From: WTFY01 sp965203725 | GTDB lineage: Bacteria > Pseudomonadota > Gammaproteobacteria > UBA4575 | DNA: 64,000 nucleotides | Assembly (NCBI GenBank): GCA_965203725.1 | Contig: CBDBDH010000001.1 | Span: forward strand, 434,001 to 498,000 | Direction: 5' to 3' | Part shown: positions 1 to 9,829 of the stretch, one piece after another | How positions within the stretch are numbered: position 1 is the first letter of the stretch | Layout: every line of letters begins with the position of its first letter | Notes under the pieces: generated by a model | What the model was told of the DNA's origin: nothing | The model's input: the letters and a program-made list of their open reading frames with translations, nothing else | The model's database searches: none | Position numbers and translations under genes: made by a program

Positions 1-1097
1 ACGAAGACCAGCTGCGACTGAATGTTCTCGTCGCCCAGTCCCTGCAAGCGATTCGGATTGATGAATCCCGCATGCGGGTGCATGCGTTGTCGGAAAAAGG
101 CGAAGCCAGCATCGATCTGAATCCCACCTGCAAGGACGAAAAATATATCCGTCTCATCCAGCAGTTCCTGTCGACCCACTACCTGGGCTCGCCTGGCGGC
201 TATCCGGTGTTCCTGCGACGCTGGACCCGGATGGGCCAGGCACGCGATGACAGCCTGGAAAAGCTGCTGCTGATCGGCGAGCCGGAAGCCGTCGCCGCCG
301 TGGTCCATGCGTCGGGACTTACCAATGAGCTGGCACGACGGGCCTGGTGGACCTCGACCAATGCGGAAAACGCACGGCGCATGCTTGAGAAAGAAAGCGT
401 CGTGAAGGGCAACATGGGGAAGGAGCTGGCGCAGTTCCTGGTCGAGTTCCTGCCGTTCGAGGAAGAACAAAAGGCCATCATCGACAGTGTCCGCCTGGTC
501 CTGCAGCCCGGCCTAGTAGACGACGAGGCTCGCCGGGCGATCTGGAAGCGCGGCAAGAGAAAGAACTCCTACTACGTGGGCTTCCTGCAGCAGACTCCGG
601 ATCACCTGCCCATAGATGCGCCGCCCCACGAGAAATGGGAAACTGTCACAAGGACATTGAAACCTGAACTGGACCGCGGCAACGAATATGCCGGGCTGCT
701 CTGCAGGGCACTGGGTCGTTCAGGCCAGGCTTTTTTGGATGTCGCCGACCAGGTATTGCAAAAACCCAATGATCAGGAGGTCGTTGTGGCCCTGTTGAAT
801 GCAATCGGGAATTACTTCGAATGCGGGAAAACCGGCACCCGGACCTGTCGCGACATGCCGTCCCTGTCGGACCGGATTGGCGTACTATTCAGGAATGATC
901 CGGACCTTGAAAAAATCCTGTCCATTGATCCGGGCTTGCAGCCGCAACTGGATGCGATCCTGGGTCTGTCCATGGTAAGCGAGACCCTGGTGGACCCGAT
1001 ATTTGGCATGACCGATGCCATAGGCACGGTGATGAGAAAGAAGATCGAACCGGTGATCGGGCCCATCACCGGATATATCCGCCTGCTCCAGTCATGA
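1..1097 (+). CDS. dsrS: DsrS-like sulfur oxidation protein, 5' truncated by the window edge
   Basis: The frame is open from base 3 without a stop, so the ATG at 72 is internal and the gene begins outside the window. The visible product is about 364 residues, soluble, with no signal peptide or membrane segment. Blocks such as LGSPGGYPVFLRRWTRMGQ and ELARRAWW, together with cysG immediately downstream (13-nt gap), match my recollection of DsrS, the last gene of the dsr cluster in purple sulfur bacteria. Its biochemical role is not established. Siroheme is the prosthetic group of DsrAB, so the neighbouring cysG fits a dsr operon end. The identification rests on memory of the family and on context, not on a catalytic motif. 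Confidence 0.7.
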   Translation, partial: EDQLRLNVLVAQSLQAIRIDESRMRVHALSEKGEASIDLNPTCKDEKYIRLIQQFLSTHYLGSPGGYPVFLRRWTRMGQARDDSLEKLLLIGEPEAVAAVVHASGLTNELARRAWWTSTNAENARRMLEKESVVKGNMGKELAQFLVEFLPFEEEQKAIIDSVRLVLQPGLVDDEARRAIWKRGKRKNSYYVGFLQQTPDHLPIDAPPHEKWETVTRTLKPELDRGNEYAGLLCRALGRSGQAFLDVADQVLQKPNDQEVVVALLNAIGNYFECGKTGTRTCRDMPSLSDRIGVLFRNDPDLEKILSIDPGLQPQLDAILGLSMVSETLVDPIFGMTDAIGTVMRKKIEPVIGPITGYIRLLQS

Positions 1098-1110
1098 TGC
1101 ACCTGCCCGC

Positions 1111-2544
1111 ATGAATTACCTGCCCGTATTCCTGGATATCAAGAACAAGCCCTGCCTGGTGGTTGGCGGTGGACTGGTCGCCTCGCGCAAAATTTCACTG
1201 CTGGTCCGGGCACAGGCTGAAGTCACCGTCATCGCTCCGGAAGTCACGCCGGAAATCCATGATCAGGCGCTCGAGGGTGTACTTGTCTGGCGGCAAAAAA
1301 GCTTCTCGGCAGAGGACCTGAACGATCATCAGCTTGTCCTCGCGGCCACGGACAGCCGGGAAGTGAATGCCGAAATTGCGGCAGACTGCAGGAAACGGAA
1401 TATCTGGGTCAATGCGGCCGACGATGTCCACAGCTGCAGCTTCATCCTGCCCTCCATCATCGATCGCTCTCCCGTACAGATTGCGGTTTCCACAGGCGGC
1501 GCATCGCCGGTGCTGGCCCGAACCCTGCGCGCCAAGCTCGAAAACTGCACGCCCGCAGCCTACGGGCGGCTGGCAAAACTGATCGAGGAAAACCGGCTGC
1601 GGGTAAAGGAAAAGTTTTCCAGCACCGAGCAAAAGAGAAAATTCTGGGAAAAAATCATCCAGGGTCCGGTGGCCGAGCTTGTATTTTCGGGACAGCACGA
1701 GGCTGCGCAAAAATTGTTGCAGGATGCCATAGAGCGTGAAGACCATCGGGACCTGCCACAGGGAGAAGTGTATCTGGTCGGGGCGGGCCCCGGTGACCCG
1801 GACCTGCTGACGTTTCGTGCACTGCGGCTGATGCAGCAGGCCGATGTCGTGGTGTACGACCGCCTGGTCTCGCCAGAAATCATGGACCTGATACGCAAGG
1901 ATGCGGAACTCATCTATGCAGGCAAGGAGCGCGCGCAGCATGCCTTGCCCCAAGAAAGCATCAACCAGTTGCTGGTTCGCCTGGCAAAAGAAGGAAAACG
2001 TGTCCTGCGCCTCAAGGGCGGCGACCCGTTTATCTTCGGCCGCGGCGGAGAGGAAATCAGCACATTGATTGATGAGGCGATACCCTTCCAGGTGGTTCCC
2101 GGAATCACTGCCGCAACCGGGTGCGCCGCCTATGCCGGCATCCCGCTGACTCATCGCCATCACTCGCAAGCCGTGATCTTTGCGACCGGTCACCTGAGCG
2201 ACGGCACCGTAAACCTGAACTGGGACATGCTGGCCCACAAAAACCAGACCCTGGTCTTCTACATGGGACTGCAAGGCCTGGACATCATCTGCACCAACCT
2301 CAAAAAACACGGACTGGCGCCTGACACGCCCGCGGCCCTGGTCATGCAAGGGACCACGGCTCACCAGAAATTAATCATGGGGAACCTGGAAAACCTGCCG
2401 ACGCTGGTAGCCGAACACGATGTCGAACCGCCAACGCTGGTCATCGTCGGCGATGTCGTACAACTGCACAACACCCTGCGCTGGTTCAATCCCGAAGAAG
2501 ATGTGACGGCTTCTGCGGTCAGATTCTTTGGTGCAAGAACCTGA
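1111..2544 (+). CDS. cysG: Siroheme synthase (uroporphyrinogen-III methyltransferase / precorrin-2 dehydrogenase / ferrochelatase)
   Basis: 477 residues, full length for fused CysG. The N-terminal half (about 1-210) is the NAD-dependent precorrin-2 dehydrogenase/ferrochelatase, starting MNYLPVFLDIKNKPCLVVGGG with a glycine-rich nucleotide loop. The C-terminal half (about 215-460) is the SAM-dependent uroporphyrinogen-III methyltransferase, with VYLVGAGPGDPDLLTFRAL, the LRLKGGDPFIFGRGGEE loop and VVPGITAATGCAAYAGIPLT. It converts uroporphyrinogen III to siroheme, the cofactor of sulfite reductases. It lies 13 nt after the dsrS-like gene and is probably cotranscribed with it, which suggests that it supplies siroheme for DsrAB rather than only for assimilation. 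Confidence 0.97.
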   Translation: MNYLPVFLDIKNKPCLVVGGGLVASRKISLLVRAQAEVTVIAPEVTPEIHDQALEGVLVWRQKSFSAEDLNDHQLVLAATDSREVNAEIAADCRKRNIWVNAADDVHSCSFILPSIIDRSPVQIAVSTGGASPVLARTLRAKLENCTPAAYGRLAKLIEENRLRVKEKFSSTEQKRKFWEKIIQGPVAELVFSGQHEAAQKLLQDAIEREDHRDLPQGEVYLVGAGPGDPDLLTFRALRLMQQADVVVYDRLVSPEIMDLIRKDAELIYAGKERAQHALPQESINQLLVRLAKEGKRVLRLKGGDPFIFGRGGEEISTLIDEAIPFQVVPGITAATGCAAYAGIPLTHRHHSQAVIFATGHLSDGTVNLNWDMLAHKNQTLVFYMGLQGLDIICTNLKKHGLAPDTPAALVMQGTTAHQKLIMGNLENLPTLVAEHDVEPPTLVIVGDVVQLHNTLRWFNPEEDVTASAVRFFGART

Positions 2545-2608
2545 GTTCCGCATGTTCTTGGCCTGCGGATTTTCGTCCGAGGCATCGGCATAATCCCGGG
2601 GTGCTGTC

Positions 2609-2635
2609 CGGCACGAGTCGTTTACACTCGTGCCG
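2609..2635 (+). other. 10-bp hairpin between cysG and the DUF1295 gene
   Basis: The arms 2609-2618 and 2626-2635 are perfectly complementary (CGGCACGAGT and ACTCGTGCCG) around a 7-nt loop. There is no T-tract after it, so it is not a standard intrinsic terminator. It lies about 65 nt after the cysG stop and 24 nt before the chosen start of the next gene, so it could end the dsr-cysG transcript or protect its 3' end. Function is inferred. Confidence 0.4.
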
Positions 2636-2659
2636 CATCTGCATGAGGAAGCCCGGAGC

Positions 2660-3511
2660 ATGGATACCCTCAATTTCTTCAACCACCCGTTAACAGGAAC
2701 CCCCTTCGGCCTGGCCCTTGACCTGTGCATCCTGCTCGCAGTGGCCGCCTGGCTGCTTTCGGTCATCACACGTGAATACTCCTGGGTAGACCGGATTTGG
2801 CCGATCTGTCCCGTGATTTACTGCCTGCTGGTCGCGCTCGCCAGCGACTTCAGTTCAGCACGTGTGAACCTCATGGCCGTACTTGTTTTCCTCTGGGGAG
2901 CACGACTGACCTTCAACTATGCCCGCAAGGGAGGATTCGGCAAAGGTGGCGAGGATTACCGGTGGACCGTCATCCGGCAACAGCTGGGCCCGGTCGGATT
3001 CCAGCTGCTGAACATCGCCTTCATTGCACCCGTACAAATGCTGCTGATCTGGCTGTTTACCTCACCCGTTCACCAGGCATGGCTGTGGCAACAGACTCCC
3101 TTGGGTTGGCTGGATGCAGTTGCAGCCGTCCTGTTCTTGGTACTGTGGGTCACCGAAGCCGTAGCCGATGAGCAAATGTGGCGGTTCCGGCAAGACAAGA
3201 AGCGGCGTATCACAAAAGGCCAGGACATCGACACGCCTTTCATCACGTCCGGCCTGTTTTACTATTGCAGGCATCCCAACTACTTGTGCGAGATTGCCAT
3301 GTGGTGGGTATTTTACCTGTTCGCGGTCGCAGCCTCCGGACAGTGGCTGCACTGGACGGGACTCGGTTTCATCCTGCTCACCCTGCTGTTCATCCCTTCG
3401 ACACGACTGACGGAATCGATATCGTTGTCCAGGTACCCCGCTTACCGCGACTACCAGGCCTCTACACCTGCAATCTTACCCCTGCCAAGAATCGGCACAC
3501 GCAGCCGATAG
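2660..3511 (+). CDS. DUF1295 / steroid 5-alpha-reductase-like membrane protein
   Basis: 283 residues from the ATG at 2660, chosen because GAGGAA (2645-2650) stands 9 nt upstream; the in-frame ATG at 2630 lies inside the preceding hairpin. The protein has about six or seven hydrophobic segments. The C-terminal third carries the family signature: FYYCRHPNYLCEIAMWW followed by SISLSRYPAYRDYQ, as in DUF1295 and isoprenylcysteine methyltransferase/steroid reductase-type membrane enzymes. The substrate is unknown. It is probably an inner-membrane lipid or isoprenoid-modifying enzyme. Nothing ties it functionally to the dsr or glt genes on either side. Confidence 0.85.
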   Translation: MDTLNFFNHPLTGTPFGLALDLCILLAVAAWLLSVITREYSWVDRIWPICPVIYCLLVALASDFSSARVNLMAVLVFLWGARLTFNYARKGGFGKGGEDYRWTVIRQQLGPVGFQLLNIAFIAPVQMLLIWLFTSPVHQAWLWQQTPLGWLDAVAAVLFLVLWVTEAVADEQMWRFRQDKKRRITKGQDIDTPFITSGLFYYCRHPNYLCEIAMWWVFYLFAVAASGQWLHWTGLGFILLTLLFIPSTRLTESISLSRYPAYRDYQASTPAILPLPRIGTRSR

Positions 3512-3805
3512 ACAAAGTCCGTTACAGCAGTTCACAAGGCCATCTCACTCGATCGGAAGAAAGGTTGTGCGAGCGCCATGGTGCGTTTACCTTACCCACG
3601 GCGCGAAATAACAAAATCAGCTCTTCAATCTAGAGCATTTGATTCCCCTGCACTATAATCTGCGGCGTTTGGGCCGAACCCGCGTGGATCCACTCGCCCG
3701 TTGAGTGGTCAATCTGTTCTGGAATAACCCGTGTGCAATAGATAGTATTTCGTGTAAAAGACTTACAATAAGACGAGTATTGGCCTCTCCCCCGTTTCAC
3801 TGATC
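3512..3805 (+). promoter_or_regulatory. Non-coding leader and promoter region of gltBD
   Basis: No convincing gene is present. A consensus -10 hexamer TATAAT lies at 3654-3659, but I see no good -35 at 16-18 nt, so it may need an activator. A small inverted repeat (CCACTC/GAGTGG) falls near 3690-3708, and a second -10-like TACAAT is at 3764-3769. Transcription from the first site would give a leader of about 140 nt before gltB. Activator dependence is an inference only. Confidence 0.35.
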
Positions 3806-6800
3806 ATGAGTACCGACAAAATTTCTTCACAGGGTTTGTACGAGCCGAGCACGGAACATGATGCGTGCGGGGTGGGATTCGTGGTCGACATCAAGGGCCG
3901 CAAATCGCACAAAATCGTCGAACATTCCCTCACCATCCTCAAAAACCTGATGCATCGGGGCGCCTGTGGCTGCGAGGAAAACACCGGTGACGGCGTGGGC
4001 ATGCTGACACAGCTGCCGCACAAGTTCTTTACCCGGGTTTGCGGTGAGCTGGGAATCGAATTGCCGGAATTCGGCCACTACGGTGCCGGCATGGTATTCC
4101 TGCCCACCGATACAGACCAGCAGCAAGCATGCATCGACCGGTTCCACCAGGTGGTAGAAGAAGAAGGCCAGGCGGTCCTGGGGTGGCGCGAGGTGCCGAC
4201 AGACGATTCCTTGCTGGGACAGACTGCCCGATCCGGTGAGCCGGTCTTCAAGCAGATTTTCATTGGCCGCAGCCCTGATATCGAAAGTGAAGCTGCGTTC
4301 GAGCGCAAACTCTACGTGATACGCAAGCGTATCGAACACGTGATCTATGGTTCCGACCTCTCGCAGCGCAGCAGTTTCTACATGCCTTCCCTGTCGTACC
4401 GGACCTGTGTCTACAAGGGCATGCTGACCGGGTCGCAGTTCGAACCCATGTTCCCAGACATCAACGAGCCCGATTTTGAATCGGCCCTGTCGCTGGTGCA
4501 TCAGCGCTTTTCTACGAACACCTTCCCTTCCTGGGAGCTGGCGCACCCGTTCCGTTATCTCGCGCACAACGGTGAAATCAATACCGTTCGTGGCAATATC
4601 AACTGGATGCGCGCACGCGAGTCGTTGTGCCGATCAGAATTGTTTGGCGATGACCTGCAAAAGATTTTTCCGACTGTAATTGAAAATGGCAGTGACTCTG
4701 CGACCTTCGACAATGTGCTGGAATTTTTGCACATGTGCGGGCGGCCGTTGCCGCATGCCGTCCTGATGATGATTCCCGAGGCATGGAGCAACCATGAGAC
4801 CATGGATGCGGGCCGCAAGGCATTCTACGAATACCATGCTTGTCTGATGGAACCATGGGATGGTCCGGCTTCGATCGCCTTTACGAACGGAGAGGTCATC
4901 GGTGCCGTGCTCGACCGCAATGGCTTGCGGCCTTCCCGCTACTACGTGACCAAGGATGACATGGTCGTGATGGCCTCGGAAGTGGGTGTACTGGAAATTC
5001 CGCCAGAGAACATCTTGATCAAGGACCGGCTGCATCCGGGTCGCATATTCATGGTCGATACCAAGCAGGGAAGAATCATTGACGATGAGGAAATCAAGAA
5101 AGAGTTCGTTGAAGAAAATCCTTATCCGGACTGGCTGAAAAAAAACCTGGTCGCGCTTGAGAACCTGCCCAGCCCCAGGCAAATACATGGCTCGGACAAG
5201 GATACCTTGCTGCAAAGACAGCAGGCGTTTGGCTACACGCACGAAGAGTTGAGGGTGCTGATGGCACCCATGGCAACCAACGGGCTCGAGCCGGTGGGCT
5301 CGATGGGAACGGACGCCGCACTTGCCGTGCTGTCCGACCGGACACGCCTGCTTTATGACTATTTCAAGCAACTCTTCGCACAGGTCACCAATCCCCCGCT
5401 TGACGGGATTCGTGAAGAACTTGTGACCCAGGTGGCAACGACCATCGGGCCCGAAAAAAACCTCCTGCATCCCGACGAGGAAAGCTGCAGACGAATCAGA
5501 ATCTCCTCACCTGTACTGACCAACAGCGAGCTGGCACGGATCCGGGATGTCGAGTTGCCGGATTTCAGAACCAAGACCATCCCCATTTTGTACCCGGTTT
5601 CACAGGGAGGCGACGGACTGGACCGGGCGCTGAAAGAAGTCTGTGCGCAAATCGATACGGCCATCGGGCAGGGATACACCCTGATCATCCTTTCCGACCG
5701 GGGCATCAACGAGGAACTTGCCGCCATCCCTGCACTGCTGGCCACTGCAGGGGCGCATCATCACATGATCCGCACAGGCACACGTACCCGGGTCGGGCTG
5801 GTGCTGGAGTCGGGCGAACCGCGCGAAGTGCACCATTTTGCCGTGCTCACCGGCTATGGCGTGGAAGCGGTGAATCCCTATCTTGCACTCGAGTCTTTGG
5901 GCGACATGATCGGCAAGGGGCACCTGCCGGAAATGCAGCATGAGACCGCGATCGGGAATTTCATCAAGGCGGTGAACAAGGGCCTCATCAAAACCATGTC
6001 GAAGATGGGGATCTCAACCGTGCAGTCCTACCGGGGGGCCCAGATTTTTGAAGCCATCGGCCTGAACAAGGAGTTTGTTGACCGGTACTTCACCTGGACG
6101 GCGTCGCGCATCGGCGGGATCGGACTGGAAGAAGTTGCCAAGGAGATCAGCCTACGCCATCACAATGCGTTCCCCGAGCGCCCGGCTAAACAGCCAGACC
6201 TGGAGTGGGGCGGTGAATACCAGTGGCGGCGCGACGGTGAATATCATCTGTTCAATCCCGAAACCGTGTTCAAGCTGCAACACTCTACGCGTTCAGGCCA
6301 GTACAGGCTGTTTAAGGAATACACCGACAAGGTCGATGACCAGAACGAGAACCTGGCGACCTTGCGGGGGCTGTTTGAATTCAGGCTTGCCAATGACCCG
6401 GTTCCTCTCGAGGAGGTTGAGCCGATTGAAAATATCATGAAGCGGTTTTCGACCGGTGCCATGTCGTATGGCTCCATCAGCAGGCAGGCCCACGAAACCC
6501 TGGCCATTGCCATGAACCGCATTGGCGGCAAATCCAATACCGGCGAGGGCGGGGAGGACTCCGACCGCTACATCCCGGATGAAAACGGTGATTCAAGGAG
6601 AAGTGCGATCAAGCAGGTCGCCTCCGGGCGTTTCGGAGTGACCAGCGAGTACCTGGTGAATGCCGACGATCTGCAGATCAAGATGGCGCAGGGTGCAAAA
6701 CCCGGCGAGGGCGGCCAACTGCCGGGCACGAAAGTCTATCCGTGGATTGCCAAGGTGCGCCACTCAACCCCGGGAGTCGGACTGATTTCTCCACCGCCAC

Positions 6801-8365
6801 ACCACGACATTTACTCGATCGAGGACCTGGCACAACTGATCCACGATTTGAAAAACTCTAACCCCGAGGCTCGCATACACGTGAAGCTGGTAGCCGAAGT
6901 GGGTGTGGGCACGGTGGCAGCAGGCGTCTCCAAGGCCCACTCGGATGTGGTCCTCATCTCAGGTTATGACGGCGGCACCGGAGCTTCCCCCATGAGTTCC
7001 CTGAAGCATGCAGGCCTTCCATGGGAACTGGGCCTGGCGGAGACACAGCAGGTCCTGGTACAAAATGGCCTGCGTGACCGCATCGTCGTACAGACGGACG
7101 GGCAACTGAAAACAGGCCGCGACGTGGTGATTGCGGCATTGCTGGGCGCAGAGGAGTTCGGATTCTCGACGGCACCGCTGGTTGTCATGGGTTGCATCAT
7201 GATGCGCGTCTGCCACCTCAACACCTGTCCCGTCGGAGTGGCGACCCAGAACCCCGAGTTGACCAAGAAATTCACCGGCCAACCGGAATTCGTGGAAAAT
7301 TTCTTCAAGTTCATCGCGGAGGAAGTGCGCGAATACATGGCGAAGCTTGGATTCAGAACGGTCAACGAAATGATCGGCCAGGTGGATCGGCTGAACGTGA
7401 AAAGGGCAGTCGACCACTGGAAGGCCCACGGGCTGGATTTCTCCAGGATACTGCATAAGCCCGAATCGCGGCCGGGCTTTGGTGTGTACTGTTCCACCAC
7501 CCAGGATCATGGGCTGGAAAAATCCCTGGACGTAACCACGCTGGTGCCCTTGTGCAAAGACGCAATCGAGGAACGCAAACCCGTCGATATCATTTTGCCG
7601 ATCCGCAATATCCACCGGACCGTGGGTACGATTCTTGGCTACCACATCACCAAGCGCCACGGGGCCGAGGGACTCCCGGAAGACACGGTTCGCGTACACT
7701 TCAACGGTTCTGCGGGGATGAGCTTCGGGGCATTCGTACCCAAGGGCGTAACCCTCATCCTGGAAGGGGACACCAACGATTACCTAGGCAAGGGCCTGTC
7801 CGGCGGCAAGCTCATCGTTTACCCGCCCCGCCATTCGACATTTGTTGCAGAGCAGAACATCATCGTCGGCAACGTGGTGCTGTACGGGGCGACCTCAGGG
7901 GAAGCGTACATCCGGGGGATCGCGGGAGAACGTTTTTGCGTGCGCAATAGCGGTGTCAATGCCGTGGTCGAGGGAGTGGGTGACCATGGTTGCGAGTACA
8001 TGACAGGCGGGCGGGTTGTCATCATTGGCGACACCGGCAGGAACTTTGCGGCCGGCATGTCCGGCGGGATTGCCTACGTGCTGGCAAAGAAGGAGCAATT
8101 CGAGATCTTGTGCAATCAAGACATGGTGGACCTCGAAGACCTCGAAGACGAGGACAGGGATCTGGTTGCCACCTTGCTTACGCGCCACGTCGAGCACACC
8201 GGCAGCACGGTTGCCGAAAACATCCTGGACAACTGGAGCCAGCGCCAGCATCACTTTGTGAAAGTGATGCCCAAGGATTACAAGCGTGTGCTTGCGGCTA
8301 TCAAAAAAGCCAAGGTTGAGGGCACGTCCGTGGACGAGGCCGTGATGGAGGCTGCCCATGGCTAA
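3806..8365 (+). CDS. gltB: Glutamate synthase (NADPH) large subunit
   Basis: 1519 residues, normal for GltB. It transfers the amide nitrogen of glutamine to 2-oxoglutarate, giving two glutamates. The class II amidotransferase domain begins at Cys21 (EHDACGVGF); residues 1-20 look like the propeptide removed to expose the nucleophile. FMN/synthase region: FSTGAMSYGSIS and SNTGEGGEDSDRY. The 3Fe-4S ligands are Cys1130, Cys1136 and Cys1141 (CIMMRVCHLNTC). The C-terminal beta-helix domain is glycine rich (GLSGGKLIVYPP). It overlaps gltD by 8 nt, so the subunits are translationally coupled. It is the core of ammonium assimilation together with glutamine synthetase. Confidence 0.98.
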   Translation: MSTDKISSQGLYEPSTEHDACGVGFVVDIKGRKSHKIVEHSLTILKNLMHRGACGCEENTGDGVGMLTQLPHKFFTRVCGELGIELPEFGHYGAGMVFLPTDTDQQQACIDRFHQVVEEEGQAVLGWREVPTDDSLLGQTARSGEPVFKQIFIGRSPDIESEAAFERKLYVIRKRIEHVIYGSDLSQRSSFYMPSLSYRTCVYKGMLTGSQFEPMFPDINEPDFESALSLVHQRFSTNTFPSWELAHPFRYLAHNGEINTVRGNINWMRARESLCRSELFGDDLQKIFPTVIENGSDSATFDNVLEFLHMCGRPLPHAVLMMIPEAWSNHETMDAGRKAFYEYHACLMEPWDGPASIAFTNGEVIGAVLDRNGLRPSRYYVTKDDMVVMASEVGVLEIPPENILIKDRLHPGRIFMVDTKQGRIIDDEEIKKEFVEENPYPDWLKKNLVALENLPSPRQIHGSDKDTLLQRQQAFGYTHEELRVLMAPMATNGLEPVGSMGTDAALAVLSDRTRLLYDYFKQLFAQVTNPPLDGIREELVTQVATTIGPEKNLLHPDEESCRRIRISSPVLTNSELARIRDVELPDFRTKTIPILYPVSQGGDGLDRALKEVCAQIDTAIGQGYTLIILSDRGINEELAAIPALLATAGAHHHMIRTGTRTRVGLVLESGEPREVHHFAVLTGYGVEAVNPYLALESLGDMIGKGHLPEMQHETAIGNFIKAVNKGLIKTMSKMGISTVQSYRGAQIFEAIGLNKEFVDRYFTWTASRIGGIGLEEVAKEISLRHHNAFPERPAKQPDLEWGGEYQWRRDGEYHLFNPETVFKLQHSTRSGQYRLFKEYTDKVDDQNENLATLRGLFEFRLANDPVPLEEVEPIENIMKRFSTGAMSYGSISRQAHETLAIAMNRIGGKSNTGEGGEDSDRYIPDENGDSRRSAIKQVASGRFGVTSEYLVNADDLQIKMAQGAKPGEGGQLPGTKVYPWIAKVRHSTPGVGLISPPPHHDIYSIEDLAQLIHDLKNSNPEARIHVKLVAEVGVGTVAAGVSKAHSDVVLISGYDGGTGASPMSSLKHAGLPWELGLAETQQVLVQNGLRDRIVVQTDGQLKTGRDVVIAALLGAEEFGFSTAPLVVMGCIMMRVCHLNTCPVGVATQNPELTKKFTGQPEFVENFFKFIAEEVREYMAKLGFRTVNEMIGQVDRLNVKRAVDHWKAHGLDFSRILHKPESRPGFGVYCSTTQDHGLEKSLDVTTLVPLCKDAIEERKPVDIILPIRNIHRTVGTILGYHITKRHGAEGLPEDTVRVHFNGSAGMSFGAFVPKGVTLILEGDTNDYLGKGLSGGKLIVYPPRHSTFVAEQNIIVGNVVLYGATSGEAYIRGIAGERFCVRNSGVNAVVEGVGDHGCEYMTGGRVVIIGDTGRNFAAGMSGGIAYVLAKKEQFEILCNQDMVDLEDLEDEDRDLVATLLTRHVEHTGSTVAENILDNWSQRQHHFVKVMPKDYKRVLAAIKKAKVEGTSVDEAVMEAAHG

Positions 8366-9803
8366 AGTCACGGGATTCCTTGAATATGCCCGCGCCAAGC
8401 AGCCCTACCGCCCGATCGAGGAACGTCTGCTCGACTGGCATCAGGTCATGGCCCCCTGGCAAACTGACCCGCTCAAGGAGCAGGCTGCACGCTGCATGGA
8501 TTGCGGCATCCCCTTTTGTCATGAGGGGTGCCCGCTGGGCAACCTGATCCCGGACTGGAATGACCTGGTCTACCGCGATCAATGGAAAGATGCCATCCAG
8601 CGCCTGCATGCCACCAATAATTTCCCGGAATTTACCGGGACACTTTGTCCGGCGCCTTGCGAAGGTTCCTGTGTGCTGGGGATCAATGATGATCCTGTCA
8701 CCATCAAGGGTGTAGAGCTCACCATCATCGACAAGGCATGGGAAAACGGCTGGATACGTCCTGAGATTGCAAGCAAGGTTACCGGCAAGAAAGTGGCTGT
8801 CGTCGGATCCGGGCCTGCCGGACTTGCAGCTGCACAGCAACTCGCGCGAGCCGGACACAGTGTCACCGTGTTCGAGCGGGCTGACCGCATTGGCGGGCTG
8901 CTGCGTTACGGTATCCCGGAGTTCAAGATGGAAAAGCGAGTGCTGGATCGGCGCCTGGAACAGATGCGTGCGGAAGGCGTCACGTTCAGGACGAATGCTC
9001 ACGTGGGGGATACGGTGGCAGTGGACGATATCCGCAGCGAACATGATGCCGTGCTATTGGCAGGAGGGGCGTGTGCTGCCCGTGGCTTGCCCGTGGAAGG
9101 CTGCGACCTGAACGGCGTTCACCAGGCCATGGAATACCTGCCCATGCAGAACAGGTTATGTGAAGGGGATCCCGAGCCGGAACACTTCATCAGCGCGGCA
9201 GGCAAGCATGTCGTGATCATTGGCGGCGGAGACACCGGTGCGGACTGCCTGGGCACGGCCAACCGGCAGGGCGCCAAGTCCGTGCACCAACTGGAAATCA
9301 TGCCGAAACCCCCCGAGGTTCGGGCGGCTGACAACCCGTGGCCGGAATGGCCCAGGATATTTCGTACCGCCTCGGCCCACGAAGAGGGGGTGGAGAGAGT
9401 GTATTCCGTTTCCACCAAGCGGTTTGTTGATGACGGGGCCGGTAATGTCAAGACGCTGGAACTGGTGACGGTGAAGATGAACAACGACAACGGCAGGCTC
9501 AGCTTCGACGAGGTTGCCGACAGTCAGCAAACGCTGGCCTGCGACCTGGTGCTTTTGGCCATGGGCTTTTTGGGGCCGGAAAAGCCCGGCATGCTGGAAC
9601 AGCTGGGTGTGGCCCTGGACCAACGTGGCAATGTCGTCCGGGATAAGAACTGGATGACTGACGTGGAGGGGGTATTCACTGCCGGCGACATGCAGCGCGG
9701 ACAAAGCCTCATCGTGTGGGCCATTGCCGAGGGCCGCAGCGCAGCACGCGGCATGGACCGGTACCTGATGGGGGATTCCGACCTGCCTGCACCGCTGGAC
9801 TGA
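8358..9803 (+). CDS. gltD: Glutamate synthase small subunit
   Basis: 481 residues, full length. The small subunit takes electrons from NAD(P)H through FAD and passes them through iron-sulfur clusters to GltB. The N-terminal cluster-binding domain shows CMDCGIPFCHEGCPLGN and then LCPAPCEGSC. The FAD-binding Rossmann motif is VAVVGSGPAGLAAAQQLARAG, and the NADPH-binding motif is VVIIGGGDTGADCLGTA. The C-terminal FTAGDMQRGQSLIVWAI closes the FAD site. The start overlaps the last 8 nt of gltB. Related to the N-terminal part of dihydropyrimidine dehydrogenase-type proteins, but the gltB context settles the call. Confidence 0.98.
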   Translation: MAKVTGFLEYARAKQPYRPIEERLLDWHQVMAPWQTDPLKEQAARCMDCGIPFCHEGCPLGNLIPDWNDLVYRDQWKDAIQRLHATNNFPEFTGTLCPAPCEGSCVLGINDDPVTIKGVELTIIDKAWENGWIRPEIASKVTGKKVAVVGSGPAGLAAAQQLARAGHSVTVFERADRIGGLLRYGIPEFKMEKRVLDRRLEQMRAEGVTFRTNAHVGDTVAVDDIRSEHDAVLLAGGACAARGLPVEGCDLNGVHQAMEYLPMQNRLCEGDPEPEHFISAAGKHVVIIGGGDTGADCLGTANRQGAKSVHQLEIMPKPPEVRAADNPWPEWPRIFRTASAHEEGVERVYSVSTKRFVDDGAGNVKTLELVTVKMNNDNGRLSFDEVADSQQTLACDLVLLAMGFLGPEKPGMLEQLGVALDQRGNVVRDKNWMTDVEGVFTAGDMQRGQSLIVWAIAEGRSAARGMDRYLMGDSDLPAPLD

Positions 9804-9829
9804 CTCCTCCAAGCGCACAAGCCGAGACT

